Position numbers and translations under genes: made by a program. From Streptomyces sp. WAC05374 (GTDB taxonomy: Bacteria > Actinomycetota > Actinomycetes > Streptomycetales > Streptomycetaceae), in the NCBI RefSeq assembly GCF_004353505.1, contig NZ_SMNQ01000011.1, positions 1 through 64,000 on the forward strand: DNA of 64,000 nucleotides, read 5' to 3'. The notes beneath the pieces are model-generated. The model searched no databases and had not been told where the DNA came from. It saw only the letters and a program-made list of their open reading frames with translations. Positions 16,516-25,354 of the stretch are shown in pieces. The stretch's first letter is position 1, and every line of letters begins with the position of its first letter.

Positions 16516-17211
16516 ATGGAGACGACGAGTCGGGTAGGGGCGCAGGGTGCCGCACCCAGCACCACATCGACGTCCGAGGCGACCGGGGCGCCCGAGGGGG
16601 TGCCCGCGGCCCGGCGTACGGTCGACGGCTATCTGCGCGCGTCATTCCCCTGGTACGGGCTGGACGAGGCGTTCACCGGGCCGCGCTGGCTGATGCAGGT
16701 CGGCACGTCCGCCGACGGCACGGTGCAGCACGGCTCGACCGGCCACGGCGACGAGCCGTCGATACGGCCGGACCGGCTGGACGGGGCCGGGGCGGAGAGG
16801 GAGCGGTTCGCGGTCGTCGTGACGGTCGCCGCCAGCCCCGTGCGCCGCAGCGGCGACGGTACGGGGGTGCTCGACGCCACCACCGTGTCGTCCGCCGCCT
16901 GGCTGGCCGGGTCGGGGCTGCTGGCGTACACCTGGCCGGCGCAGCTCGACCACGCGCTGCGTGACGACTGGCTGGACCAGCAGACCGAGACGGCCTTCGA
17001 GCTGGCCGACGACCTGAACGGGCCGGAGTGGTCGACGCTCTCCCTGCCGGTCGACGGAGTGCCGACGCCGTTCCACTACCGCGAGTCGGAGTTCGGCTGG
17101 GTGCTGGCCGGCACGGCCGGGGCCGCGGTCCATCTGGGCGCGTACGGACGGGGCATGAGCGCGTACGGCCTGGGCTTCTCGGTGGTGCGGGACATCACGG
17201 CGTACGCGTAG
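16516..17211 (+). CDS. Conserved actinobacterial hypothetical protein
   Basis: This 231-residue protein has no domain I recognise. After a disordered Ser/Thr/Ala N-terminus (about 1-38) comes a folded part with FPWYGLDEAFTGPRWLMQVG, a long middle segment, and a C-terminal part with FHYRESEFGWVLAGTAGAAV. It has no signal peptide or membrane helix. The start ATG 16516 is supported by a GAGGAGG site about 10 nt upstream. It lies after tatB on the same strand and ends at a strong terminator shared with mrp. Confidence 0.75.
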   Translation: METTSRVGAQGAAPSTTSTSEATGAPEGVPAARRTVDGYLRASFPWYGLDEAFTGPRWLMQVGTSADGTVQHGSTGHGDEPSIRPDRLDGAGAERERFAVVVTVAASPVRRSGDGTGVLDATTVSSAAWLAGSGLLAYTWPAQLDHALRDDWLDQQTETAFELADDLNGPEWSTLSLPVDGVPTPFHYRESEFGWVLAGTAGAAVHLGAYGRGMSAYGLGFSVVRDITAYA

Positions 17212-17224
17212 AAGCGGACGCGCG

Positions 17225-17257
17225 AAAGGGGCGGCCCCGTGCGGGGCCGCCCCTTTT
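17225..17257. terminator. Strong bidirectional intrinsic terminator
   Basis: A 14-bp perfect stem (17225-17238 / 17243-17256) with a 4-nt loop is flanked by A-run and T-run ends (AAAGGGG...CCCCTTTT). It lies between the convergent hypothetical gene and mrp. Confidence 0.9.
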
Positions 17258-17271
17258 CCGCGTGGGCGCGC

Positions 17272-18405
17272 TCAGAACTTGTTGCGCGGGGTGATCCCCA
17301 GGGACATGCCCGACAGGCCGCGCTGACGGCCGCCCAGCTTGCCCGCGATGGAGCGCAGGGCCGCGCCCGCCGGGGAGTCCGGGTCGCTCAGGACGACCGG
17401 CTTGCCCTCGTCGCCGCCCTCGCGCAGCCGTACGTCGATCGGGATGGAGCCGAGTACCGGCACCGTCGCGCCGGTGGTCTTCGTCAGGCCGTCGGCGACC
17501 TTCTGGCCGCCGCCGGTGCCGAAGACGTCGACCATCTCGTCGCAGTGCGGGCAGGGCAGGCCCGACATGTTCTCGACGACGCCCACGATCTTCTGATGGG
17601 TCTGCACGGCGATGGAACCGGCGCGCTCGGCGACCTCGGCCGCCGCCTGCTGCGGAGTGGTGACGACCAGGATCTCGGCGTTCGGCACGAGCTGGGCGAC
17701 GGAGATCGCGATGTCACCGGTGCCCGGGGGCAGGTCCATCAGCAGCACGTCCAGGTCGCCCCAGTACACGTCGGCGAGGAACTGCTGGAGCGCGCGGTGC
17801 AGCATCGGGCCGCGCCACACCACCGGCGCGTTGCCGGGGGTGAACATGCCGATGGAGATGACCTTCACACCGTTCGCCGACGGCGGCATGATCATGTTCT
17901 CGACCTGGGTCGGGCGGCCGTCCGCGCCCAGCATGCGGGGCACGCTGTGGCCGTAGATGTCGGCGTCCACGACACCGACCTTCAGCCCGTCCGCGGCCAT
18001 CGCGGCGGCCAGGTTCACGGTGACGGAGGACTTGCCGACGCCACCCTTGCCGGAGGCCACCGCGTACACCCGGGTCAGCGAGCCGGGCTTGGCGAACGGC
18101 ACCTCGCGCTCGGCGGTGGTGCCGCGCAGCGCGGCGGCCAGCTCCTTGCGCTGCTCGTCGCTCATGACGTCGAGCGTCACGTCGACGCCGGTGACGCCCT
18201 CCACGCGGGAGACCGCCTCGCTCACGCGCGTGATGATCGTCTCGCGCATGGGGCAGCCGGAGACCGTGAGGTAGACGGTGACGGCGACCGCCCCGTCCGC
18301 ACCGATCTCCACCGACTTGACCATGCCGAGCTCGGTGATCGGTCGGTTGATCTCGGGGTCGTTCACCGTCGCCAGTGCTTCGCGCACCGCGTCTTCCGTA
18401 ACCAT
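17272..18405 (-). CDS. mrp: Mrp/ApbC-family iron-sulfur cluster carrier ATPase
   Basis: This 377-residue protein has an N-terminal MIP18/DUF59 domain (about 3-80, with GCPM) fused to a Mrp/Nbp35 P-loop ATPase. The Walker A motif GKGGVGKS is at 119-126, the DADIYGHS switch follows, and LLMDLPPGTGD is the later switch region. A CPHC pair near residue 286 is the cluster-binding motif of the family. Mrp proteins carry Fe-S clusters to apoproteins; several Fe-S proteins are encoded nearby (FdxA, the AdnA-like nuclease, WblC). It is probably monocistronic and corresponds by context to Rv1229c. Confidence 0.92.
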   Translation of the reverse strand: MVTEDAVREALATVNDPEINRPITELGMVKSVEIGADGAVAVTVYLTVSGCPMRETIITRVSEAVSRVEGVTGVDVTLDVMSDEQRKELAAALRGTTAEREVPFAKPGSLTRVYAVASGKGGVGKSSVTVNLAAAMAADGLKVGVVDADIYGHSVPRMLGADGRPTQVENMIMPPSANGVKVISIGMFTPGNAPVVWRGPMLHRALQQFLADVYWGDLDVLLMDLPPGTGDIAISVAQLVPNAEILVVTTPQQAAAEVAERAGSIAVQTHQKIVGVVENMSGLPCPHCDEMVDVFGTGGGQKVADGLTKTTGATVPVLGSIPIDVRLREGGDEGKPVVLSDPDSPAGAALRSIAGKLGGRQRGLSGMSLGITPRNKF

Positions 18406-18447
18406 ATGGAGATGGTACGGCGCGGGACCCGGCCTCCGGGAAGCCCG

Positions 18448-18993
18448 TCAGCGGTCGGCTTCGTCACTTCCCCGGGTACCGCCGTGCGGGAATACCTCGC
18501 GCTGCTCGTGCAGCTCGCGCACCAGGTCCTCCAGCTCGGAGCGGATCCAGTCGCGGGTGGCGACCTCGCCGAGGCCCATCCGCAGGGCCGCGATCTCGCG
18601 GGTCAGGTACTCGGTGTCGGCGATGGACCGCTCGTTCTGCTTGCGGTCCTGCTCGTGGGTGACCCGGTCGCGGTCGGCCTGCCTGTTCTGCGCCAGCAGG
18701 ATCAGCGGGGCCGCGTAGGACGCCTGGAGGGACAGGGCGAGGGTCAGGAAGATGAAGGGGTACTCGTCCCAGCGCAGGTGGCCGGGGGCCGAGATGTTCC
18801 ACACCACCCAGACGACGACGATCACCGTCATCCAGACCAGGAACCGCCCGGTGCCGATGAAGCGGGCGATCCGCTCCGACAGCCGCCCGAACGCCTCGGG
18901 GTCGTAGGCGGGCAGCAGCTTGGGCCGCCGGATGCGCGGCTGGTCCAGCCGGATGCGGGGCACCGGCGGCTCGCCCGTCCGCTCATGCGCCAT
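18448..18993 (-). CDS. DUF1003 membrane protein
   Basis: This 181-residue protein has two transmembrane helices (about 51-69 and 78-100) of the DUF1003 family, including FLTLALSLQASYAAPLILL and a following polar NRQADRDR segment, then a soluble helical C-terminus. The function is unknown. Its start overlaps the end of the upstream MgtE-N/CBS gene by 11 bp, so the two are translationally coupled and may act together. The same pairing is found in mycobacteria (Rv1231c/Rv1232c by memory). Confidence 0.85.
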   Translation of the reverse strand: MAHERTGEPPVPRIRLDQPRIRRPKLLPAYDPEAFGRLSERIARFIGTGRFLVWMTVIVVVWVVWNISAPGHLRWDEYPFIFLTLALSLQASYAAPLILLAQNRQADRDRVTHEQDRKQNERSIADTEYLTREIAALRMGLGEVATRDWIRSELEDLVRELHEQREVFPHGGTRGSDEADR

Positions 18994-20263
18994 GCGCGAC
19001 CTCGCTCTCGCCCTCCGCCTCGAACTCCGTCTCGCGCCAGTCCTCGGGCAGCAGGTGGTCGAGTACGTCGTCGACGGTGACGGCGCCCAGCAGCGAGCCG
19101 CTCTCGTCGACCACCGGGGCGGCGACGAGGTTGTAGGCGGCGAGGTGCTGGGTGACGGCGGGCAGCGGGGTGTCCGGGGAGAGCGGCTCCAGGTCGGTGT
19201 CGACGACCGCCGACACCAGCGTGAAGGGCGGGTCGCGCAGCAGCCGCTGGAAGTGCACCGTCCCCAGGAACTTGCCCGTGGGCGTCTCGTCGGGCGGCCG
19301 GCACACGTACACCTGGGCGGCGAGGGCCGGGGACAGGTCCTGCTGGCGCACGCGCGCCAGGGCGTCGGCGACGGTCGCGTCGGGGCGCAGCACGATCGGC
19401 TCGGTCGTCATCAGCCCGCCCGCCGTGCGCTCCTCGTACGACATCAGGCGGCGTACGTCGGCGGCGTCGTCCGGCCGCATCAGCGTCAGCAGCCGCTCCT
19501 TGTCCTCCTCGGGCAGCTCGGAGAGCAGGTCGGCGGCGTCGTCGGGGTCCATGGCCTCCAGGACGTCGGCGGCCCGCTCCTCCTTGAGCTTGCCGAGGAT
19601 CTCGACCTGGTCGTCCTCGGGCAGCTCCTCCAGTACGTCGGCGAGCCGGTCGTCGTCGAGGGCCGCGGCGACCTCGGCGCGGCGCTTGGGCGTCAGGTGG
19701 TGCAGGACGTTGGCGAGGTCGGCCGGGCGCATCCGCTCGAAGGTGGCGACCAGGCTCTCGGCGCCCTGCCCGTGCTCCTCCAGCGAGAAGCCGGTCACGG
19801 CCGACCACTCGACGGTGAGCGTCTCGCCCTTGCGGCGCAGCGCCCCGCCGCCGCCCCGGCGGACGAAGACCTTGTCGATCTCCCAGTCGCGGCGGGCCGG
19901 GAGCTGCTGGATGGCCACGTCGAGGACGGTCACCTCGGAGCCGTCCTCGACGAGCCGTACACGCCGGTCGAGCAGCTCACCGAGGACCAGGCGCTCGGTG
20001 GGGCGCTGCTCGAAGCGGCGCACGTTGAGCACGCCGGTGGTGATCACCTGGCCGGACTCCACGCCGGTGACGCGGGTCATGGGCAGGAAGATGCGGCGGC
20101 GGCCGATGACCTCGACGACCAGCCCGAGCAGGCGGGGCGGGCGGCGGCCCACCCGCAGCATGGCGACCAGGTCACGGACGCGGCCCACCTGGTCGCCGTT
20201 GGGGTCGAAGACGGGAACGCCGGCGAGGTGCGAGACGAAGATCCGGGGCGCGCCTGCCGCCAT
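18983..20263 (-). CDS. Soluble MgtE N-domain / CBS-domain protein with PRC-barrel-like N-terminus
   Basis: The product has 426 residues and no transmembrane segment. The first ~75 residues look like a PRC-barrel (FVSHLAGVPVFDPNGDQVGRVRD), followed by an MgtE_N superhelix (about 160-280, repeats such as RPADLANVLHHL and LPEEDKERLL), then two CBS domains (about 280-415; CBS features LRPDATVADAL, YNLVAAPVVDESG). MgtE channels use the same N and CBS domains as Mg2+ sensors, but the channel domain is missing here. ATG 20263 is preferred to GTG 20272 because GAGGAGG lies 8 nt before it. It is coupled to the DUF1003 gene, and corA lies nearby. Confidence 0.85.
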   Translation of the reverse strand: MAAGAPRIFVSHLAGVPVFDPNGDQVGRVRDLVAMLRVGRRPPRLLGLVVEVIGRRRIFLPMTRVTGVESGQVITTGVLNVRRFEQRPTERLVLGELLDRRVRLVEDGSEVTVLDVAIQQLPARRDWEIDKVFVRRGGGGALRRKGETLTVEWSAVTGFSLEEHGQGAESLVATFERMRPADLANVLHHLTPKRRAEVAAALDDDRLADVLEELPEDDQVEILGKLKEERAADVLEAMDPDDAADLLSELPEEDKERLLTLMRPDDAADVRRLMSYEERTAGGLMTTEPIVLRPDATVADALARVRQQDLSPALAAQVYVCRPPDETPTGKFLGTVHFQRLLRDPPFTLVSAVVDTDLEPLSPDTPLPAVTQHLAAYNLVAAPVVDESGSLLGAVTVDDVLDHLLPEDWRETEFEAEGESEVAHGA

Positions 20264-20439
20264 GCCGCACACCTCCTCGTCTGCCGGAATTCCGGACTTT
20301 CGTGCCGATTCAGGCTAGCCCGTCCTGGTGCGGGTCGCCCAGGCAGGGCGTCCGTACGGCTCTCTGCCGACCGCCGTAGAAGGCACAGGTACGCTGCGGT
20401 CTGCCAACCCCCCACGGTTTGATGAGAGGCAGTGCGCTG

Positions 20440-21225
20440 GTGACCCTTCTCGCCCCGGCTTCGCGCGCCCGCCGGGCCGCCCTCCCCGTCGCACTCTGTG
20501 TCGGGCTGACCGCGGTGCTCACCGCCTGCGCGGAGGAACCGCCCGATCCGGACGCGGGAACGAACGGGGTCGGAAAGCTCTCCGCCACGGAGATCGAGAC
20601 CAAGGCGCGGGCGGCGGCGGCCGGGGCGAAGGCGGTACGCCTTTCGGGGTCGCTGGTCAGCAAGGGCGGCACGTACAAGCTGAACATGCGGCTGAACCAG
20701 AGCGGGGCGGCCGGGTCGGTGGTCACCAGGACGACCACCTTCGAGCTGCTGCGGATCGGCGACGCGCTGTACCTCAAGGCGGACGCGGACTTCTGGACGA
20801 GCGCGGAGGGCGACGGGGCCGGCCAGGGCGGCGGCGAGGACGACTCCGGCGCGGAGGCGGCCGACAAGCTCGACGACAAGTACGTGAAGGTGCCGGAGGA
20901 CGACCCCTCCTACAAGCAGCTCCGCGGCTTCACCGAGATGAACGTGCTGCTCCGCGGGCTGCTGGAACTGCACGGCGACGTCGTCAAGGGTGACCGCTCC
21001 AAGATCGGCGGCATCCGCACCATCAAGGTCGCCGGCGGCGCCCAGGGCGAGGGCGGCACGCTGGACGTCTCCCTGGAGGGCACGCCCTTCCCGCTCCAGT
21101 TCGCCCGGGGCGGCGGCGCGGGCGTGGTCGTCCTGTCGGACTGGAACAAGACCTTCCCCCTGGCGCCGCCCTCCAAGGACGAGACCCTCGACTACGGCCG
21201 CCAGCTTCCCCGCACCAGCGACTGA
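20440..21225 (+). CDS. Lipoprotein (LppX/LprG-like fold possible)
   Basis: This encodes about 261 residues of exported lipoprotein with a signal peptide ending in VLTAC, then a long acidic/Gly linker and a beta-rich domain (VRLSGSLVSKGGTYKLNMRL, TTTFELLRIGDALYLKAD). This pattern recalls LppX_LprAFG lipoproteins, but homology is not certain. The mature region has an Asp/Gly-rich insertion (GQGGGEDDSGAEAAD). The start is ambiguous: GTG 20440 with AGAGG upstream is chosen, while ATG 20422 gives 6 more residues. The stop lies inside a hairpin shared with the convergent neighbour. Confidence 0.7.
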   Translation: MTLLAPASRARRAALPVALCVGLTAVLTACAEEPPDPDAGTNGVGKLSATEIETKARAAAAGAKAVRLSGSLVSKGGTYKLNMRLNQSGAAGSVVTRTTTFELLRIGDALYLKADADFWTSAEGDGAGQGGGEDDSGAEAADKLDDKYVKVPEDDPSYKQLRGFTEMNVLLRGLLELHGDVVKGDRSKIGGIRTIKVAGGAQGEGGTLDVSLEGTPFPLQFARGGGAGVVVLSDWNKTFPLAPPSKDETLDYGRQLPRTSD

Positions 21226-21269
21226 CGCCGCCCGCCGGGACGCCCCCGGGGCGCGGCGGCGGGCGTCAG
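21222..21269. terminator. Hairpin overlapping two convergent stop codons
   Basis: Arms 21222-21237 and 21254-21269 pair at 14 of 16 positions. The stem includes the TGA of the lipoprotein gene and the stop of the opposite gene, a compact shared terminator. Confidence 0.6.
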
Positions 21270-21772
21270 CGCTTGCGGCGCTTCAGCAGCAGGCGCGGCA
21301 GCGCCGCCGGGATCGGGTGGCGGGTGGTCGCCGTGGTGGGGAGCGGGCGCGCGGCGAGGGAGCCGTCCGGGTGGGCGGTCGTCGCCTCGCCGGGCGTCAG
21401 GCGCAGCACCCGGCACTCGCGCGCCCAGCGGTCGGTCATCGTCTCCGCGTCCGGGGCGTTCAGCCGCTTGCCCTTCAGCTCCGCGACGGCCGCCTCCCAC
21501 GGCTCCGAGCCGGGGGCCAGCTCGGCCACGGTGGCCGACCAGGCGACCACCCGGCCGCCCTTGTCCTTGCTGCGCACGGTGACCTCGGCGGTGGAGCCGT
21601 CCGCCAGTCCCGGCAGCGGCTGCTCGCCCGGCCCGTCGCCGACGACGTGCGCCGCGCCGTCGACCCACACGTGCCACAGTGCCCGGGCCGGGCCCGCGCC
21701 CCGTACCCAGATGAGGCCGGACTTCTTGGTGGCCTCCTCGACGAGGGCCTGGCCGAGCAGTGCGTCTGTCAT
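21266..21772 (-). CDS. Conserved hypothetical protein
   Basis: This 168-residue cytoplasmic protein has a compact N-terminal domain (LLGQALVEEATKKSGLIWV, LWHVWVDGAAHVVGDG) that looks like a small beta-barrel binding fold such as a split barrel, although I cannot assign it. The C-terminus is basic (LLLKRRKR). It has no signal peptide. It follows corA on the same strand after 14 bp, so the two are likely co-transcribed. Confidence 0.7.
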   Translation of the reverse strand: MTDALLGQALVEEATKKSGLIWVRGAGPARALWHVWVDGAAHVVGDGPGEQPLPGLADGSTAEVTVRSKDKGGRVVAWSATVAELAPGSEPWEAAVAELKGKRLNAPDAETMTDRWARECRVLRLTPGEATTAHPDGSLAARPLPTTATTRHPIPAALPRLLLKRRKR

Positions 21773-21786
21773 GGCAGGCAGCTTAG

Positions 21787-22920
21787 CTACAGCCACCCGT
21801 TCCGCTTCAGGGTGCGGTGGATCGCGAAACAGATCACCGAGATCCCGGCCAGCACCAGCGGGTAGCCGTACTTCCACCGCAGCTCGGGCATGTAGTCGAA
21901 GTTCATGCCGTACACGCCGCACACCGCCGTCGGTACGGCGATGATCGCCGCCCAGGACGTGATCTTGCGCATGTCCTCGTTCTGGGCGACCGTGGCCTGC
22001 GCCAGGTTGGCCTGGAGGATCGAGTTCAGCAGCTCGTCGAAGCCGATGACCTGCTCCTGCACCCGCGCCAGGTGGTCGGCGACGTCCCGGAAGTACTTCT
22101 GGATGTCCGGGTCGACCAGCCGCATGGGCCGCTCGCTCAGCAACTGCATGGGCCGCAGCAGCGGCGACACCGCGCGCTTGAACTCCAGCACCTCGCGCTT
22201 GAGCTGGTAGATCCGCCCGGTGTCGGCGCCGCGCGTCGAGCCCTTGGCGGGCGGTGAGAAGACGTCGATCTCGATCTGGTCGATGTCGATCTCGACCGCG
22301 TCGGCGACGGCGATGTAGCCGTCCACCACATGGTCGGCGATCGCGTGCAGCACCGCCGACGGGCCCTTCTCCAGCAGCTCCGGCTCGCCCTCCATGCGGT
22401 GGCGGAGGTTGCGCAGGGAGCCCTGGCCGCCGTGCCGGACGGTGATGACGAAGTCCCGGCCGGTGAAGCACATCACCTCACCGGTCTCGACGACCTCGCT
22501 GGTCGCCGTCAGCTCGGCGTGCTCGACGTAGTGGATCGTCTTGAAGACGGTGAACAGCGTGTCGTCGTACCGCTCCAGCTTCGGCCGCTGGTGCGCGTGG
22601 ACCGCGTCCTCCACGGCCAGAGGGTGCAGCCCGAACTCGGCGGCGATACCGGCGAATTCGGCCTCCGTCGGCTCGTGCAGCCCGATCCAGGCGAAGCCGC
22701 CGTCCTCGCGCACCCGGCGCATGGCCTCGCGCGGCGTGAGGCACGCGTCGGCCGTGTCGTCCTTGAGCCGGCGGCCGTCGCGGTACACGGCGCAGTCGAC
22801 GACCGCGGTGGACGTCGACGGGTCACGGGTCGCGTCGTAGGAGTTGTAGGTGTTGTAGGGAGAAGTGCTCTTGCGCAGGGAGGGGCGTACCGCTGCGCGC
22901 AGGTCACGGATCATCGACAT
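21787..22920 (-). CDS. corA: CorA-type magnesium/cobalt transporter
   Basis: This 377-residue CorA-family channel has a large cytoplasmic N-terminal funnel domain and two C-terminal transmembrane helices. The signature YGMNF (about 337-341) lies at the end of the first helix and is followed by an acidic loop (DYMPELRW) and the last helix; the basic C-terminus KRNGWL is typical. It forms pentamers that import Mg2+ (or Co2+). An AAGGAG site precedes ATG 22920. By context it matches M. tuberculosis corA (Rv1239c), and the soluble MgtE-N/CBS protein nearby suggests a magnesium theme. Confidence 0.93.
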   Translation of the reverse strand: MSMIRDLRAAVRPSLRKSTSPYNTYNSYDATRDPSTSTAVVDCAVYRDGRRLKDDTADACLTPREAMRRVREDGGFAWIGLHEPTEAEFAGIAAEFGLHPLAVEDAVHAHQRPKLERYDDTLFTVFKTIHYVEHAELTATSEVVETGEVMCFTGRDFVITVRHGGQGSLRNLRHRMEGEPELLEKGPSAVLHAIADHVVDGYIAVADAVEIDIDQIEIDVFSPPAKGSTRGADTGRIYQLKREVLEFKRAVSPLLRPMQLLSERPMRLVDPDIQKYFRDVADHLARVQEQVIGFDELLNSILQANLAQATVAQNEDMRKITSWAAIIAVPTAVCGVYGMNFDYMPELRWKYGYPLVLAGISVICFAIHRTLKRNGWL

Positions 22921-23369
22921 GGCTGGCTCCTTCACGGAGAGGCCGTCGCGGGGCGTGGCACAGCCCGGAATGGGGACGTGGCGTTCCTTACGTCCGCAAA
23001 GCGGGCGGCACCGCGGGATCGCGGTGACGGCGTTCGCTACAGACAGGCAAAACGGTGTGCTCTTCCGTCGTGCGCAAAGCCATGACCTCACACTCACGCT
23101 CCACGAGGACGAGCGGGAGCAGGCAGGTGAGATGCCTCTCAGGTCACAGAGAAAAGCCGCGGGCGGAAGAACGGTTGGTACTGCACGGTCGACTTCGATC
23201 CACCGCAGCCCCACCTCCTCCGGCCGGTCCCCCGTGGGGGATGACGTGTCGTCGGGACTGGAAAGCAACGCTTGGCGTGCTGTCCCGACCAGCAGACGGC
23301 CAACACTATCAGCCGACTGAGGGTCAATCCCTTACTTTGCCCCTTCCATACGCGTTCTATGCTCGCCGC
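22921..23369. other. Divergent intergenic region between corA and the SUFU gene
   Basis: These 449 bp contain the corA leader side and a candidate leaderless promoter for the SUFU gene (TATGCT at 23358-23363, 6 nt before ATG). No convincing Mg2+ riboswitch, small RNA or ORF could be identified by eye. Confidence 0.5.
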
Positions 23370-23954
23370 ATGGGAGAAGTTCTTGCTCTGGTCGAGGCCC
23401 GGCTGCGTACCGCCCTCGGAGAACCGGACGCGCGGGCCGCGGTGACGTTCCTGGGCACCGACCGCATCGAGGTCCTCCGTTTCACGGACGGCGACCTGGT
23501 GAGGTACGCCACCCTCGGGATGTCGGCCCAGCCGATGACCGACCCGACCGCTGCCCTCGCCGACCCGGTCAAGGGCCCGCGCGCCGAACTGCTCCTGACC
23601 GTGCGCGCGGGGCTCGCCGACACCGGCAAGGTGCTGCGCCCGCTCGCGGTCCTCGCCGCCTCCCCGCAGGTCGAGGGCGTGGTCGTGGCCCCGGGGGCGT
23701 CGCTGGACACCGGCGAACCCCTGTGGCCCGGCGCGCCCTTCACCTCCGTGCTCGTCGCGGAGTCCGGCGGGCTGGTGGAGGACCTGGAGCTGGACGCGCC
23801 GATGGACCCGGTGCGGTTCCTGCCGCTGCTGCCGATGACGCCCAACGAGGCGGCGTGGAAGCGCGTGCACGGTGCGCAGGCGCTCCAGGAGCGGTGGCTG
23901 GCGGCGGGCACGGACCTGCGCGACCCGCTGCGCAGGTCCGTAACCCTGGACTGA
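23370..23954 (+). CDS. Suppressor-of-fused (SUFU) domain protein
   Basis: This 194-residue protein is of the bacterial SUFU-like family. Typical features are TFLGTDRIEVLRF, VRYATLGMSAQPM, RAELLLTVR and the C-terminal FLPLLPMTPNEAAWKRVHGAQAL. In bacteria SUFU domains occur as immunity-type proteins of polymorphic toxin systems and as free-standing proteins; no toxin is adjacent, so a housekeeping role is more likely. There is no Shine-Dalgarno site before the ATG, and a TATGCT box 6 nt upstream suggests a leaderless mRNA. It is convergent with the MFS gene (6 bp between). Confidence 0.82.
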   Translation: MGEVLALVEARLRTALGEPDARAAVTFLGTDRIEVLRFTDGDLVRYATLGMSAQPMTDPTAALADPVKGPRAELLLTVRAGLADTGKVLRPLAVLAASPQVEGVVVAPGASLDTGEPLWPGAPFTSVLVAESGGLVEDLELDAPMDPVRFLPLLPMTPNEAAWKRVHGAQALQERWLAAGTDLRDPLRRSVTLD

Positions 23955-23960
23955 GCGCGG

Positions 23961-25181
23961 TCAGTTGGCCAGCGCGGGCCGGGGCCGCCCCGCGCGCCGC
24001 TCCTCGGCGTCATGGGTGAGCGAGCGCCGGCGCGCCCAGACGATGCCCGCGCCGGTGGCCGCCGCGGCGCCCGCCACCACGAACGGCATGTGGACGTCGC
24101 TCCACTCCTCGATCCGGGGCGCCAGCCAGGGCGCGGCGGCGGCCGCGAACCAGCGCACGAAGTTGTAGCCGGCGCTGGCCACCGGGCGCGGCGCGTCGGA
24201 GACGCCGAGCGCGAGTTCGGTGAACACGGTGTTGTTCACGCCGATGAAGGCGCCCGACAGGACCGTGCAGACGATCGCGGTGGTGTGGTCGCCGTACCCG
24301 AGGACGACCACGTCGGCGGCGAGCAGGACCAGCGAGCCGCCCAGCACCCGCAGTGACCCGAACCGCTCCTGGAGCCGCGGCGCGACCAGGACGGAGAAGA
24401 CGGCGAGCAGCACGCCCCAGGCGAAGAACACCGCGCCGGACCCGTACGGCGTCATGTCGAGCACGAACGGTGTGAAGGCGAGCACCGTGAAGAAGGCGTA
24501 GTTGTAGAAGAAGGCGGACGCGGCGGCGGAGGCCAGCCCGCCGTGGCCGAGCGCCCTGAGCGGGTCGAGCAGGGACGTCTTGCGCGCCGGCCTCGGCTGG
24601 TCCCGCAGGAACGCGGCGACGCACAGGAAGCCCACCGCCATCAGCGCGGCCGTGCCGAAGAACGGGTAGCGCCAGCTCGCGTCCCCCAGGACGGCCCCCA
24701 CCAGCGGCCCGCAGGCCATGCCGAGGCCGAGGGCCGACTCGTACAGCAGGATCGCGGCCGCGCTGCCGCCGGCCGCCGCGCCGACGATCACGGCGAGCGA
24801 GGTGGAGACGAACAGCGCGTTGCCGAGCCCCCAGCCGGCCCGGAAGCCGACCAGCTCCCCGACCGAGCCCGACGTCCCGGACAGGGCGGCGAAGACGATC
24901 ACCAGCGCGAGCCCGGCCAGCAGGGTCCTGCGCCCGCCGATGCGGCTGGAGACGAAGCCGGTGATCAGCATCGCGACGGCGGTGATCAGGAAGTACGAGG
25001 TGAACAGCAGCGACACCTGACTGGGCGTGGCGCGCAGTCCCCGGGCGATGGACGGCAGGATCGGGTCCACCAGCCCGATGCCCATGAAGGCGACGACGGA
25101 CGCGCCCGCGGTCGCCCAGACGGCCCTGGGCTGCCGCAGGATGCCGGCGGCCCCCTCGTCGAACGGATCGCCTCGCCGCAT
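23961..25181 (-). CDS. MFS transporter
   Basis: This 406-residue major facilitator has about 12 transmembrane helices. It has ITGFVSSRIGGRRTLL (the loop 2-3 motif A) and a DPILPS motif after the first helix, typical of drug/proton antiporters of the DHA1 group. The substrate is unknown; a multidrug or metabolite efflux role is an inference. The C-terminal tail is short and basic. GGAGGGAGCGGTC precedes ATG 25181. The upstream region contains an AT-rich island with a direct repeat (25222-25248), so regulation by an unlinked repressor is possible. Confidence 0.9.
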   Translation of the reverse strand: MRRGDPFDEGAAGILRQPRAVWATAGASVVAFMGIGLVDPILPSIARGLRATPSQVSLLFTSYFLITAVAMLITGFVSSRIGGRRTLLAGLALVIVFAALSGTSGSVGELVGFRAGWGLGNALFVSTSLAVIVGAAAGGSAAAILLYESALGLGMACGPLVGAVLGDASWRYPFFGTAALMAVGFLCVAAFLRDQPRPARKTSLLDPLRALGHGGLASAAASAFFYNYAFFTVLAFTPFVLDMTPYGSGAVFFAWGVLLAVFSVLVAPRLQERFGSLRVLGGSLVLLAADVVVLGYGDHTTAIVCTVLSGAFIGVNNTVFTELALGVSDAPRPVASAGYNFVRWFAAAAAPWLAPRIEEWSDVHMPFVVAGAAAATGAGIVWARRRSLTHDAEERRAGRPRPALAN

Positions 25182-25221
25182 GACCGCTCCCTCCGTGTGG
25201 TGGCGCCCCGGGCACCAAAGT

Positions 25222-25248
25222 AGTTGGTATATACACACAATAAGTTGG
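25222..25248 (-). promoter_or_regulatory. AT-rich promoter/operator candidate of the MFS gene
   Basis: Two AGTTGG copies (25222-25227 and 25243-25248) are spaced 21 bp start to start and flank GTATATAC (25227-25234), in DNA much more AT-rich than its surroundings. On the minus strand TTGCCC and TATACC-like boxes overlap the repeats. It looks like a promoter covered by an operator. Confidence 0.5.
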
Positions 25249-25354
25249 GCAAGCTAATGGGTGCAAGATGCATGGAAAAACCCGGGCGGGAACGGCACAC
25301 CGGACGGGTGATCGTCCTTGACGGGGCGACGGCCGGGGAGGACCGTTGAACGCT

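Noticed and set aside
13563..16565. 1000-codon open frame on the minus strand
   Set aside because: It lies opposite the anti-sigma, htrA and tatB genes. Its Gly/Arg/Leu composition is what high-GC antisense frames give, and no domain is visible.
22921..23369. Possible Mg2+-sensing riboswitch upstream of corA
   Set aside because: The region is long enough, but I could not identify the conserved M-box helices by eye, so no call was made.
23370..23954. SUFU gene as immunity protein of a polymorphic toxin system
   Set aside because: No toxin, RHS or secretion-associated gene lies nearby; neighbours are housekeeping genes.
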